Assembly: GCA_964023275.1 (NCBI GenBank)
Contig: OZ029913.1
Span: forward strand, 52,840,144-52,904,143
Origin: Norana najaformis
Taxonomy: Eukaryota > Annelida > Clitellata > Crassiclitellata > Hormogastridae
Direction of reading: 5' to 3'
DNA: 64,000 nt
A program made the position numbers and the translations under genes. The first letter of the stretch is position 1. Each line of letters starts with the position of its first letter. Of this stretch, positions 11,801 to 30,627 are shown piece by piece. The notes beneath the pieces were generated by a model. It was given only the letters and a program-made list of their open reading frames with translations. It made no database searches and had not been told where the DNA came from.

Positions 11801-14800
11801 AGAATAATGTAATTAAGTCTGTAAGTATATTAATGTAAGATTAACCTATAAAAATGGTAATGTATTATATAGTGCAGTGCCGCCTATGCTCAATCTGTTT
11901 ACACATCCATCCGCTTAATGCACAGTTGCAGCGTACCTCCCAATGCTACCTATTTTACACGAGAGATCCATTAATTTGCGATGCAAGAACTTGCTGTGTG
12001 GCAGAATTTTCATAAAATCAGTGCAGACGCTGCACTGGCAAACACCCAGTCTCATCATCATTTTTTTAGACAGTCTGTAACAGCTGCCTGGATATGCAAC
12101 AGCAGTTGATGGCTGCAGCTGGCTTTAAGGCCTTCAGAAATATACAGTTCCAAAGCAGGCAGACTTAATATAGTTACTCATGTCTCCACTCCCTGACAGC
12201 TAAAGGGACCACATCCAGTAGCAGCTGTAGTTGAGGTATATTGTGGTTCTTGTGCCCCTACCTCCCACAGCCAGGGTCATGGATTTAATCTTCAGTCACA
12301 TCAAACCAAAACTGAGCTTGGGAACTATGCCTCTGTGTTAAAAGACTGAAAATGACCTTCAGTCTGATCAATTCTGCAGCATTTAAAGGTCAAAAACGAC
12401 TATAATTTCATAAAAATTTTGCAGGAACATTCTAAAATTTTGATTAAGGCTAGTGGACATTTAACTGAGTAAAATCAAATGCAACCAGACTGTTGAGCAA
12501 ACAAGTGACAAGCAGATGTCTTTCTTGCTTCATGATGTTTGCTTACCAACAGTACAGCTGTAACTGTTTGTGAAACCATAAGATGGGGTTAGGCTTAAAA
12601 TAAGTTTGAAATCCTAGGTACCTAATTCATTTGCCTTTTCTAGTCTTGAAATTTTCTTGGGTTATTGACAAAATTTACAATGGCATTTTCTTGAACTCTA
12701 GTTTTAAATGACTGGTTTGATGTATTTTCAGTTGGGTATCATCTATAAAGCATGCAGTTCAAAAGACATTCGAAGAGGTCTGTTCAGTGCTACTTTTGCA
12801 AATGACGTGAAGGAGTGGTGCTTGCTCAACCTTGATAATGTCATTCAAGTCTATGTTGGAGCGAGGTTTGTGGATTTTCATCTTATTATATGAGTGTGAT
12901 TCACACACTTAAAAGAATTTAAAGTGCACACTTTGAATCAGTTTATGCACCTGTAAACACTAGAAGCTTGCTATCTTGCTGTCATTGGGAGCCATGTGAA
13001 GAAATGCTTTATAACAAGTTTGTTTTGTAATGAAGTTATGTAAAGCTGACCAAAATATAGAATCCATGGTCGTGTTACTTCAGAATCCATGTTATCGTGA
13101 AGCCATTGTAAAGAATTCCTTGTGTATGTTTTGCCTAAGTTTTTATTATGCTTTTTGTTTTAAACTATAAATCAGATTTTCATTTGGTGTTTCTCCCTGT
13201 AAAGTTAGCTTGAAAAGTGTTACTGTTGCCTGTGTGTGCAATGGTCGTGGAATGACAAGCTTCCTAAAACATTAGCTGTTTTGTGTGCTTTAACTGCAAT
13301 CACAGAATGTATACAGAAGCTTACATCTTGCAGTAATGGTAAAGAAAACGTCCAACCAAGTTAATTTGCTATTTTTATATTTAAGGAATGCTGCAACTCA
13401 TGTCATAGAACAGGAATTGATCTTTGCGGGAGATGAAACTGGTAAACTGATGGCCTTGAGAGAGCTCATACGTAAGGTATTCCTTTCTTTTCTGTGCATT
13501 GAATGATCCTGTCTGTCTTTAAGCTAAGGCTGTGGGCATTTTTCTTCAAGATTCTCTCTGAATGTCTGATGTTGGTGGCAAGTGATGGGAATTATTTAAT
13601 AATAATAACAATAATAATATTAATAAGAGATTAAGTAAAGTTTTTAATAATGATAAGAGATTAATGCATTTGCAAAGATTACTTATTTTTTATGGCAACA
13701 GATTACTGTAATAGTTTATTCACATTTTGGTTTATCTCTGTTGAAACTGAATTTGTTTTTTGCCAGGGCTTCCAACCGCCTGTGCTCGTATTTGTGCAGT
13801 CGAAAGATCGGGCAAAAGATCTCTTTCATGAATTATTTTACGATAAAGTCAATGTTGAAGTTATCCATGGCGATAAAACTCAAGCACAAGTAAGTGAGAT
13901 TGCTGACTGGGTTGTTCAAAAACTTTATGGTTTAAAGGACTTTAGAAAATACTGAGTTGAAAGAAACAGATCAGTGAGTTGTTTATTGCTATATTTCTTT
14001 TAGTTGGTTGTAGCTGGTGCACAATTGGCCTCTCAAGATGAATCATCAGGCTGCTTCATTCTTTTTCAGGAATTCTGTTGTGTAATTCAGTCAATGTTTT
14101 TACCTGTTTTCTTTCAATCGTCTGACTTGTTAACCTTGGACTTTTTTCAGTCATCTTATATTTAAAGCTCACTTCATTTGCAGCCTTTGGGGACTAGTTG
14201 GTCATGTGCATTTGAACAATGACTTAAGCACTTTGTGCTTTTGCGTGCATTGAACCCATCTTCCATGACCAATCTTCCACCACGGATCAGAAATTTTTAG
14301 CAGTTGATACAGCTCCAGAAACAGTTTCAGCTTAGCTTAAGTTGCACCGCACCACTTTAGATCAATTGAACATTTATGCTTCATTGCATGAGGGGTTCTT
14401 AAATGGCATTATGTATGTTAACATGCAAAATGAATACAAACATACACAACTTTGAATACAGAAGTTAGGCTTTGTGGTTGTTTACCACGGCTTAGAGAAG
14501 CCTCTGCATCATTTTCCACTGACGCAGCACCCAGATAGGTGCATTTTTTCTGCTGTTGAACTAAGGTACCTCAAGTAGGATTATTAAATTAAAGGATGCT
14601 GCAGATGTTGCATTAAATTGCTGTATTGTATACCATAATAAATTATAATTTATTATGGTAATGCAATAATAATATAATAATTATTATATTGCCACTTGAA
14701 CAATCATTTATTATTAACATTTGATTAAAACCCCAAGTTCCGAATGAGCTCATGTTAAGCAAGGTTATGACTTCATTATTGCTGTCATTTTGCAGAGAGA

Positions 14801-17607
14801 CAAAGTTGTGGCAGGTTTTCGCAGCGGCAAAATATGGATTCTTATTTGCACTGAAGTCCTTGGTCGTGGTATTGACTTCAAAGGAGTCAACTTAGTCATC
14901 AACTATGACTTTCCTAACAGTGCTGTTAGCTACATTCACAGAATTGGTAAGAAACTTGTTTCACGAGGAAATAATTTCCACGTCACAACTGAATTTGCCT
15001 GGAAGATGTAAACCAGGATTACGCTTGAAATAATAAATAGTCATTTTACTACTCTGTGCATAGTTCTGAAATTTATTTTTCAGAAAGTTGACTGTTTTTG
15101 AGGGGTAAATCTGAAGCACAATAATCCAGTAAAAAATATGTTTTAAAGTAATCTCAGTAGGCTCTTCGTGGAGTGTTTTTTTGTCATTTTTTTATATGAG
15201 ATGCTTGTTTGAAACTTATTCAGCTGAAACTATTTGGCTAAAAGTATTTTTCTTATAATATTAGGATATATTAGGTTAGTGTAGCATGGTTACTGCAATC
15301 AATGTCCTATTTGTTAATTCTGTGATATTATGTAATATCATCTCATGCACGATGTTTGTATTGTAATGATGTTCATTGTTCTCATGTATTTGTAGGAAGG
15401 ACTGGAAGAGCAGGTCGTCCAGGCAAAGCTATTACATTTTTTACAGAAACTGATGTAAAGTACCTCAAAAGGTAACATTTTTTCTCGTAAATTTGTTAAT
15501 TTTGTCAAATTTGTAAAGTTCTTACATGTTAAGCTGTCACTTTTAATCTGCTACAGAATGTCCTGTTGCAATATTTAATTCACTGGCAAGTTTTACCATT
15601 TTTAGCCTTTGTAAATTCAGAAAAAGCTTATTAACAGATCTCTTTTACAGTGAATTTGTTGTAATACTTTCTGCACTGGCCAAAAACAGCAATAATAATT
15701 TAATTACAATAAATTTATTTAAAATGGTTAAAACTTTTGAGAGACTTGCTGGCTAATCTGAGATGTGGTTGTGTGTGATTGCAGTATTGTGAATGTCATG
15801 AGAGAGGCCGGCTGTGATGTGCCGGAGTATATGCTTCAACTTAAAGCACCAAACAAGTAAGTACATATATTCTGTGATTTAACTTTTGTGCTTTGAAATC
15901 TCTAATCATCATTGCCACAAGATTGTTGCTGGCCTGGTTGGCTACACACATGTCAAGGGGCCTCTGAGCATGAAGATGACGGTTTGCGTCTCAGTCGTGG
16001 CTTATTTCAGAGATTTGAATCTCGGGCTGGCATGACTGTACACAGGGACCTTAAATGACGTGATGCCCTTTCAAGTGGGCAGCGGTGGTGAAGGATCTCA
16101 CCTGATTAATTGATTGAAAAATGAGCAGGGTCGAGGTCATAAGTTCGCTATAGAAAAATATTTACATTGTTTTCTGTGACCTAAATTACAGTTATTGGCA
16201 TTCTGTGTAATTACTATGCTGATGAAATTTATATAGCTTCTATTCCAGAATTCCTGTCAAAACCAATGTTCCCTCTTAATTTTTGTTGGTTATTTGCACT
16301 TAAAAGTGCTCATATTTTTGAACTAGTGAACAAAACGTTGCACGTTATGCCAAAGCAAATAATAATGTGGACAGCCTCAAAACTTTGTATTAGACTGAGT
16401 AGACTTTGTCTTAAGCAACACTTTCATAGAATTAATCTTATAACTGCAGGCTTTTTATTGGGGCAATAGATACGTCCCAATATAATCATTCCATTTCATA
16501 TTGAAAATGGTCTGAATATTGTTCTGTCCTGTTGTCCTAGTTCTGTCCTGTTGTCCTAGTAAGGATGTTTGTTTTTCCGCATTCGTTGCATGCCACTGAC
16601 CATTTTTCTCATTGTATCAGTAAATTTCATCTGAAAAATATTATTTGAAAAAGTAATGAACAAGAGCTGTCTAAGGAAGATCAGAAATATCTTTCTGGTC
16701 AAAACTGGATTGTTAAGGTGCACAATTCTTCAAGATGAATTATACAAATACTGTATTTTAGTTATAAATAAATAAATGTTAACAAAAACAAACAAATAAA
16801 TGTAAGCAAATACTTTTGTGTCTGATTTTAGAAACAAGAGAAAATTACTGGCCAGATCAGCAATCAAACGTGAACCAATAAATTTGGAACGATCTCTTTC
16901 CAAGAAAGTGAAAGAGTAAGTTTTAACTTGTATTAATCAAGCTTCAGAAAGTAGCTGCTGCTTTTTAATGTTTTACCAGCTTTATTATTTATACATTCCA
17001 GCAATGGAATTATTATTATTACTTTTATTATTATTATTATTTTGTAGTGGTTGTTATAGTAGTATTGGCAGTATTATATGTAATCTCAAGGTTAACAGGT
17101 ATCCCCTCAGATGTCAATCTAGTGTGGATGGACAGATGGTCTGAACCAGTTTGGGTGAAATTTCCCTTGGTCCCCCAATCGATTCCACTTTTTTACAAAA
17201 AGTTGAAAAGAATGGAGGTCATTCGTTTCCACAGATTAATACTAGGAATATTGATGATGTGCATAAAGCAAAGTTATTTGCTTCTATCCAAAGTCATTAA
17301 ATACACTGTCTTAAATACATTGAAGTCTTCAGGTCAGAGTGAGGTAATCTGCATCTGTCTTTTGCAATTTTCAGTAACAGGTTAACATTTTGTGGCTAAG
17401 CTACAATCTGTTTTGTGGCATTTCCAAAACGCTGATCATGGAACTTTTACATGAATTAGTTTCCAGCTGATTTCTTAGGATAGATGGCTGATTGTTTGCA
17501 TATTTTAATAAAGTTGTGTGTTTTATTTTAGGAATCCAACGAAGAAGAAGAAAACTTCAGGTGCTAGTGAAAAAAAGAAGCCAATTAAGGGACAATTAAA
17601 GAAATAA
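4878..17607 (+). CDS. DDX52: DEAD-box RNA helicase DDX52 (Rok1), 16 exons, 671 aa
   Basis: ATP-dependent RNA helicase of the Rok1/DDX52 group, which acts in the nucleolus in 40S/18S rRNA maturation. Exons: 4878-4967, 6210-6366, 6678-7051, 7873-8058, 9000-9149, 10716-10824, 11020-11092, 11614-11683, 12732-12865, 13386-13476, 13767-13889, 14796-14946, 15396-15471, 15785-15856, 16832-16915, 17532-17607. All junctions are GT...AG, phases match, and the total is 2016 bases. The start is set by GAKFDFKRF, typical of DDX52 N-termini. Motifs: Q ([14 protein letters not shown], 252-264), I APTGSGKT (277-284), Ia PTIELA (312-317; usual form PTRELA), Ib TPNRL, II DECD (387-390), III SAT (422-424), IV VFVQS, V RGIDFKG (543-549), [13 protein letters not shown] (567-577). 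A basic tail ends the protein. Residues 83-170 are an acidic D/E/S tract that makes it longer than human DDX52 (about 600 aa). The exon 2 acceptor is the least certain junction. Confidence 0.95.
7440..7775 (+). mobile_element. Family A LINE 3' end in DDX52 intron 3
   Basis: Degenerate ORF2 C-terminus ([16 protein letters not shown], about 7500-7548), then the shared 3' UTR with GGATCTTGACCTGGAACCGA, TTTCGTTGGGCGCTGTAGAA and ATTACGATTACGA. Same family as the copy at 3.6-4.2 kb, opposite strand. Confidence 0.75.
8455..8570 (+). repeat. Interspersed repeat F, copy 1 (DDX52 intron 4)
   Basis: A stretch of about 110 bases with GACATCTTATGGCATCAGAG and CTTGGGACTGGCACTAACC. It matches a second copy at about 23810-23925 between TENT4 exons. 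Class unknown. Confidence 0.6.
8797..8843. repeat. (TA)n(TG)n microsatellite in DDX52 intron 4
   Basis: A TA run of about 25 bases passing directly into a TG run of about 22 bases. Confidence 0.95.
9340..10150 (+). mobile_element. Degenerate LINE reverse transcriptase in DDX52 intron 5
   Basis: Broken frames on the plus strand resemble CR1/L2-type reverse transcriptase. [19 protein letters not shown] corresponds to the LLDLSAAFDTVDH motif, GLGVLLD follows, and a later frame (about 9930-10090) carries WNSFPLR and a terminal SHTYLDLL like the ORF2 C-terminus. Stops and frameshifts show that it is old and inactive. Confidence 0.75.
10155..10315 (-). mobile_element. Family G LINE 3' fragment, minus strand
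   Basis: Similar to the minus-strand LINE 3' ends at about 47.4-47.7 and 55.2-55.5 kb: shared blocks around AAGGCATCAACCGATGG, CCAGAAAGTCAGTCCAC and a following AAGCCAACTGGAAAAGGTAA. Only the 3'-most part is present. Confidence 0.6.
14631..14690. repeat. Two adjacent perfect AT palindromes in DDX52 intron 11
   Basis: Positions 14631-14660 form a perfect 30-base palindrome with no spacer, starting TACCATAATAAATT. Ten bases on, 14671-14690 form a second perfect 20-base palindrome, AATATAATAATTATTATATT. Either could form a cruciform or hairpin. Confidence 0.9.
16005..16175 (+). repeat. Family B SINE-like repeat in DDX52 intron 14
   Basis: One of the best complete copies: AGATTTGAATCTCGGGCTGG at the start, CGGTGGTGAAGGATCTCACC in the middle, GGGTCGAGGTCAT, then CGCTATAGAAAAATATTTAC at the end. 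Confidence 0.75.
16522..16559. repeat. 19-bp tandem duplication
   Basis: The unit TTCTGTCCTGTTGTCCTAG occurs twice in direct tandem without a mismatch, in DDX52 intron 14. Confidence 0.95.
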
Positions 17608-18570
17608 AGGCAATAATTAGTCTTTATGTAGCTTGTCGACTGCAGCCATTAACATGTTTGCTTATGCATTATGTTTAATGTCTGATTGAATGTCTGTTGG
17701 TTTGTTAATGAGTAAATTAAACCTCCTTTATAGATTACTGATAATTCAGTACAGAATAATTATTTAAATAACAGATGACAAAGTAACCATTCTCTAATGC
17801 TAATAACCACTGAAATTAAGTCTGTCGGTGTTTAATGAGTATCTTTGACATATAGTGATTCTTCTGTCCACAATCTCATTAGTGGTATAGGGTGGATTTA
17901 TAGGTTAAGATGTTAGAAATATAAGTTTTAAGAACAATATAGGAAATTGATTGCAACAATAAGAAAGCCAAAAATGCTAAAGTCGGCATTGGTGATGATT
18001 GATAGAGATGACTGATGGATAAAATCAAGCAGAGTGATGAGGCTCAGCACCATCAGTGGTATGCTGGGAAGAATGAACATGGTCTTGGCAGCCACAGGAG
18101 GCACCGGTGAGCAAGGCATTCATGAAGGTGACAGAAGCTGGGATGCTTTGGCACTGGAGTTATGGAGGAGGATGTAGCTACCATCAGCAACGCATCTGGA
18201 TGGATGGGGGCATAGATGCCCAGGATGAGGTGAATGAAGGGTGGGAATAGTTTGGCATGAGATGCCTGTCTTATCTTCATTTTTTGAGGCATTCTATTAA
18301 GTCAGTCTAAACAGCAGGATCAGGAACTGTTATCGGACTGCTGAAGGCACTGCTAACTGACTTAAATAATGGTTGAATATATTGAAACGATGAACATCGT
18401 TGAAGAACTAAGTCACTTCATTGTTTGATGTTGTTGCATACAATCATGTGTTTGTATGCAGTCATGAAAGACAGGTTATCGATGATTGTTTGAACTGTAG
18501 ATGGTTTTGAAGGATCTTTGCGCTGTGAAGTTTTTTGAATTTGGACGCGACTCAGAGATAGTCAAGTCTA
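17608..18570. other. DDX52 3' flank, no gene seen
   Basis: AT-rich 3' flank of DDX52. Short frames at 17.9-18.3 kb on the minus strand have no recognisable domain and are not supported as genes. Confidence 0.4.
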
Positions 18571-18579
18571 GGCTTTAGT

Positions 18580-19310
18580 ATTCTGGAGTGCAGACGTCTG
18601 CAAAGAGGGATGGGGAGGGATATGTCATAAGCAAGGACAAGGGGAGGCGCCCAAAGTAGGTCAGTTCATGTGGACGTCATTTATGGTAAAACATTTACAA
18701 CATAAGGACAAGCTTCCATAGGTGCTTTTGTTTCCAAGGATATCACATGTAAAAAAGTGCGCACAGTTAGTGGTACAGATGTTGCATTAAATTAATACTA
18801 CACAATACATTTGCTAGTTAAGTGCAGTAATAGTTCCTTGGCCTTCCTTTCCCCACATTTCTCATTCTGCTCAATCTTAACTTGCACTGTGAGCTTGGGA
18901 GTGCCTCTGAGTGGTTTTTCGTAAATTTGTGCCATATAGGTATTTGATTATGATTAGGGGTCGTCCATAAAAAATGAGGACGTCCGTTGGGAGGGAGAGG
19001 TCGCCCAGATGCAGACTAGGGGAGTGGTTGTGCCTAATGCGGACGTCCGCATCTAAATTTGACGCAGTTATATAAGTCACCTGTGCTTTCAACGCCAACT
19101 TTAGTCAGACAGCAGACAGTCTGTATTGAATTGGATCTAATTAGAGTCCCTTTGCCGGACGCGGCAGTGTCAAAGTACCCACCCATTGTAGGACAGTTAG
19201 CTCTGCAAGTTCAACAGGATAGCCTAGTCTAGGATTAGTAGGCCTACTCCGCTGGAGTGCTGACGTCTGCAAAGGGGATGGAGAGGGTTATGCCAAAAGC
19301 ACACAAGCGC
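18580..19310. repeat. Repeat cluster with GACGTCCG palindromes
   Basis: A direct repeat flanks this block: CTGGAGTGCAGACGTCTGCA near 18583 and CTGGAGTGCTGACGTCTGCA near 19251, each followed by a GGGATGG...GGTTATGCC-like stretch. Between them, about 18955-19215 begins GGGGTCGTCCATAAA and contains the self-complementary TGCGGACGTCCGCA. Much of that inner part recurs at about 61145-61410 (shared GCCAACTT.AGTCAG and ACAGTTAGCTCTGCAAG blocks). It is a mobile interspersed repeat of unknown class, perhaps a non-autonomous DNA element. Confidence 0.6.
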
Positions 19311-19329
19311 TGCGTCAAGTCCTTGGGAT

Positions 19330-19480
19330 TGTCCAAAGATGCCAAGTCAAGAACTAAGTCCGGTTGCCTGGAGGACAGGAGACTCGGGTGGGTTGTGTTT
19401 AAGCTGAGAGAAATGGGAAGACTGATCAGAGTGGGATTTCTTGAAAAGGTGAGACCGATTTGAGCGGTCTATTAGAGCCG
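19330..19480 (-). mobile_element. Family D LINE 3' fragment, minus strand
   Basis: Similar to the minus-strand fragment at 57.56-57.93 kb (shared TCCGGTTGCC, GGTGGGTTG and GATTTCTTGAAAA blocks). It is a short, decayed piece with no intact frame. Confidence 0.5.
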
Positions 19481-19794
19481 TGGTTCGCGAAGGTAAGTAA
19501 GTAAGGATCATAAGTAATCAAGCAACATATTGAAGTGTCATGTTTATTTGCCGAACAAGGCCTTAGTTTATTCGTCCGCTGGCAAATTTTGCGAGAGAAA
19601 CGTCGATTGGTGTATTGTCCGCGGCCCAAGTCTACGACGCCACAACTTACATTTACTCTTTGCAGCGAAATGGGACGTTAGTATAATTTTTCAGTAACGG
19701 GACACAAACGTTGTCAACATCAATTTTTTAGACAATTTTAAGGAATGTTCAGTGAAGAAAAAATAATATTTTTGATATTTGCATTCTGTGTATC

Positions 19795-19925
19795 CTATAC
19801 CGACTTTTCGGCTTTGTCGCTTTTATCTTCGGTTTTTCGGTTTTTTGGTTTTTCGAAAACCGACTTCGGTGTCGCCTTCAGTTTTTCTGAATATCGAGAT
19901 ATCAGTTCGGTATCGTTAAACAGTC
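19795..19925. repeat. TCGG/TTTTCGG low-complexity block
   Basis: An imperfect run of TCGGTTTTTCGG-type words ending in GATATCAGTTCGGTATCG. It includes a self-complementary core around GGTTTTTCGAAAACC. Nothing coding is seen. Confidence 0.7.
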
Positions 19926-20124
19926 ATATCACTACTGTTTACCTGCTTGACCTTTGAAGTGTTGCTTAGAGCCGTCGCTGACCACAACTGCCTCACCAAT
20001 TTTATTTTAAATACGCGCCTGTAATAAGCTGATTATCACGGCTTAACGTTTTATGTGCTGATGAAATGAGGAGTTTACGAGTATACTATCTAGTTAGTAA
20101 TTACAGCCTGGGCTCGAAGTATAG

Positions 20125-20385
20125 GCATGCCCTTGGGTTAAACACTACCCACCCTAGACTCCTCTCCCCTCCTTTCTTTGGTCTCCTGACATGGTTCTTG
20201 ACATGGCATCTTTGGACATCGTAATCGTAATTCTGAGATTTCTACAGCGCCCAACGAAAACCGCGCCACGGGGACCAGCCTATTTACGCAGATTTGACGC
20301 AGCGCTCGTGAATAAGGCTGTTGCCTTGCGCTTAGCTTTTAAGTAGCACTTTAGAAATCTCGAGTTTACGATTACGATTAGCTAG
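20125..20385. mobile_element. Nested LINE tails (family A inside family D)
   Basis: A family A tail on the minus strand (about 20215-20300: ATTTCTACAGCGCCCAACGA) appears to interrupt a second LINE 3' end on the plus strand. That element resumes as GCGCTTAGCTTTTAAGTAGC and CTTTAGAAATCTCGAG and ends in GATTACGATTA. The outer element resembles the reverse complement of 57.56-57.93 kb. Confidence 0.5.
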
Positions 20386-20729
20386 TTGGTACTATATCCA
20401 TTGACTTGCTCACTTATTTATCGTACACTTTCGGAGAGTCTTTTGAATTTGAGTGATAATGTGGGAAAATAATAAGCAAATTGCAATCTATTTTGGTTAT
20501 TGAAATAGCAGTTTGTTACTATGCAGTATTGGCCAAAACTCTTCGAGTAGTGATAGTAGAAATACATGAGTTTTAAATAGAAATCGACCTCGTCTAGTTA
20601 GTATATGCGGTTTTGACTTGTTTTATCCACGTGTAGGTATATTCACTGATGTACGGGTAATTTACGAATCAGCTGAACACCGACGCCGGGACTCCCAGCA
20701 ACAGAAACAGATACAGATACATATCCGTG

Positions 20730-21745
20730 AAAAAAGAAAGCATGTCCGGGCTAAGAAAAAGAAGTCGCTTACACTTTATATCCATGGCTGCCTCTTGGGG
20801 ACAGCTTAATGGACTGATTTTCGTGTTTCTGACTATCCTACCTTCGTGTATCTGTTTTATGATTTTCCGACCTTCATAATGCTGAGTCGTGTGCCATATC
20901 CTAGTGGTTAGCGTGCTGAACTGTCAGCCAAAAGTATGGAGTTCAAATCCCAGCCAGGGCAGAATTTTTTTAGAGATTTCGGCTCTAGTTAAACCCCTTT
21001 GCCAACTCGGCTATATTGAGTGCAATTACCGTCTACTGTAACTAGGAGGATAAGGTGGTGAGGGAGAGTAATGGTCAGTTGCCCTTATTTGTCGAGGCTA
21101 ACCAAAATGAACCATGGCAGCCACTTACACCCCGAGTCAACTCAGCTACAATGAGCATAATTAATGCAGACTGCCAGTAGGAGGATAAGGTGGCGAGGGA
21201 GAAGAATAACCAATCGTCCAGATGCCAAGGTTAAGAAAAACGAAGTTGCTAACACTTCTTATCCATGGCTGCCTCTTGGGCATAGCTTAAGGTACTGCTT
21301 TTCCTTGTGTCTCTGATTTTCCAACCTGCATCTATCTGTTCCTGATTTTCTGACCTTTGTGTTTCCAAGGGGTATGCTATAGTCAAGTGGTTAGCATGCT
21401 GTACTGTTAATGGAAAGTCACAGGCTCAAATTCCCTATGGGGCAGACTTTTTTCAAGGATTTGACTCTACTCAAAATCCCTTGCCAACTCAGCTCTAATG
21501 AATACAACTACCATCAGCTGTCAATGGGAGTATCAGGCAACGAGGGAGAGGAATGGCCAATTGCTCACATGCTGATGCAATAAAAATTTAAGTCACTAAC
21601 ACTTCAAATTGATGGCTGCCTTTCAGGTCTAGTTTAAGGAGCTGCTGTTCTTCATGTTTCTGATTTTCTGACCGGCATGAATCTATTTAATGTTTGCCAA
21701 CATTCGTGTATCTGCTTCTGATTTGCCGACCTTCATGTTTCACTA
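20730..21745 (+). repeat. Tandem array of tRNA-derived SINE units (family C)
   Basis: Three degenerate units in head-to-tail order share two modules. One is a tRNA-like head with A-box-like TAGTGGTTAGCG (20902) and B-box-like GTTCAAATCCC (20941), seen again at 21387 and about 21423. The other is a block reading AAGTCGCT.ACACTT...CATGGCTGCCTCTTGG and GATTTTCCGACCTTC, starting near 20755, 21235 and 21590. Related single heads lie at about 35.83 and 46.99 kb. The heads are not functional tRNAs. Confidence 0.75.
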
Positions 21746-22304
21746 GATGGCAATACGAAAAATTGGAAAATGGAAAACAGAAAATTGAAATGGAAGTGTT
21801 TCTGCTACTGGGTTTACCAACGTTAAATACCAGCTGGTTTGAGAATGTGAGCTATTACAAGCGAAGCTTTATGGGACGCTGACCATAAATTTTAAATAGT
21901 GTTTATATGCCATGAACAGTCGACCAGTTAAATGTTTAATATCAGTATGTACATAAATGTAACAGCAGATTCAGATTCATGTAGTTATCTACCGTGAGGA
22001 ATAAAAGCAGTAGAAATGTGAAATTCAAATTTAAATTATTTTAGTTGGACATCCAAAGCATCTTTGTTCATATACTGCAAAGCAACAAAAACAGAGTTAT
22101 TTAAGTGTTACATTTTCAAGGTAAAAAAGAAGTTTACTGAAAGCTGTGAAATATTAATTAAGCACGCCTTTTGATAGTTGTTCAACCTAACAGAGCCTGG
22201 TGAACCTAGTGCTAACAACTAAATCAAGAAACATTTACACAGTTTGTGTAATCCTCTGTTAATTTTTGATTAGCTGTTTGATTGTGTCTGTTTTGCAAGA
22301 GGAA

Positions 22305-29645
<7,341 letters not shown>

Positions 29646-30048
29646 AAGTTTGAGTCTACATACAAATGAAACTGGTTAACTTTATGACTTTATCGTGTGA
29701 CTGATTTTAGCATTTTGAATTTGTGTGATTTGTTTGGACAAAAAAGAACCTGCAACATCTCGTCTGATAATTATATGGAAATTATATTTACTTTAGCAGA
29801 TTTTAAACACAAATAGCTGCATGTACGATGTGCGCTAAATTAACAAATTGTGAATAGTTTTTGACATTCTGAGTATTATCTGCAAAACGTTTGCTTGATT
29901 TGTCTTATTGGTCAAAGGTCACATTGTTACAAAGCAACCACACCATGGCATTGCTTAGACTGAAGCTGGTAGCAACTTTGTAGCACTCTTGAGCAAGTCC
30001 TTCACATACAATTGCTCAGCACCATTGAGTGATGCCTTGTCATTGGGT

Positions 30049-30054
30049 AATAAA
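30049..30054 (+). terminator. Possible TENT4 polyadenylation signal
   Basis: AATAAA about 400 bases after the TENT4 stop codon. It is the first canonical hexamer noticed in this 3' flank. The rest of 29646-30627 shows no gene. Confidence 0.45.
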
Positions 30055-30627
30055 TACAGAAAAAATAATTACAAAGATGGCACTGAATGCAAGATTCACG
30101 TGAAAGCTAAGCCACAAATGACGGATCACAAGAGTTAGGCAAAACCAAAGAATACATAACAAGACTTAAATTAATCATGGGGAAAGCACTGGACCTCACA
30201 AGAAACCAAACAGATGTCTAAACTGGGAACTACGTTGAGCACAATTCATAGTTTTGATTTCCAACAAAGTGGCAGCGTTGACGTTCTACGGTTGCATTCC
30301 ACATCGCTACCCCAACCACACTGAATAATTTTAAGGGGCTTGAATAATGCTCCGCGCTCGCCATGTGGCCTCTGCGCCGAAATCCTGGATCCGCCCTTGC
30401 ACAACTCCCCCACTGAGCTTATGGGTCCCTCAATTAAACGGAAAACAATGGCCATTTGCGCCTTAGAACCTAATTTGATTTCATATGCTAAATCTTGAGC
30501 CCTTGTGCCAAAATTTTATACATCTAACCATGATTCTGAACTTTAACCGGTGGTCTATTCAGTTTGAGCCAAGAGGAACACGGCTGGGGCATTTGCAAAG
30601 AACCACGATCAAGAATCACTCGAGAAG

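Noticed and set aside
18053-18292. Minus-strand frames at 17.9-18.3 kb as genes
   Set aside because: They are short, overlapping in several frames, and lack domains or splice support.
20902-20951. tRNA gene
   Set aside because: A- and B-box-like words are present but stems do not pair and the sequence continues into a SINE body; also true for 21387, 35845 and 51845.
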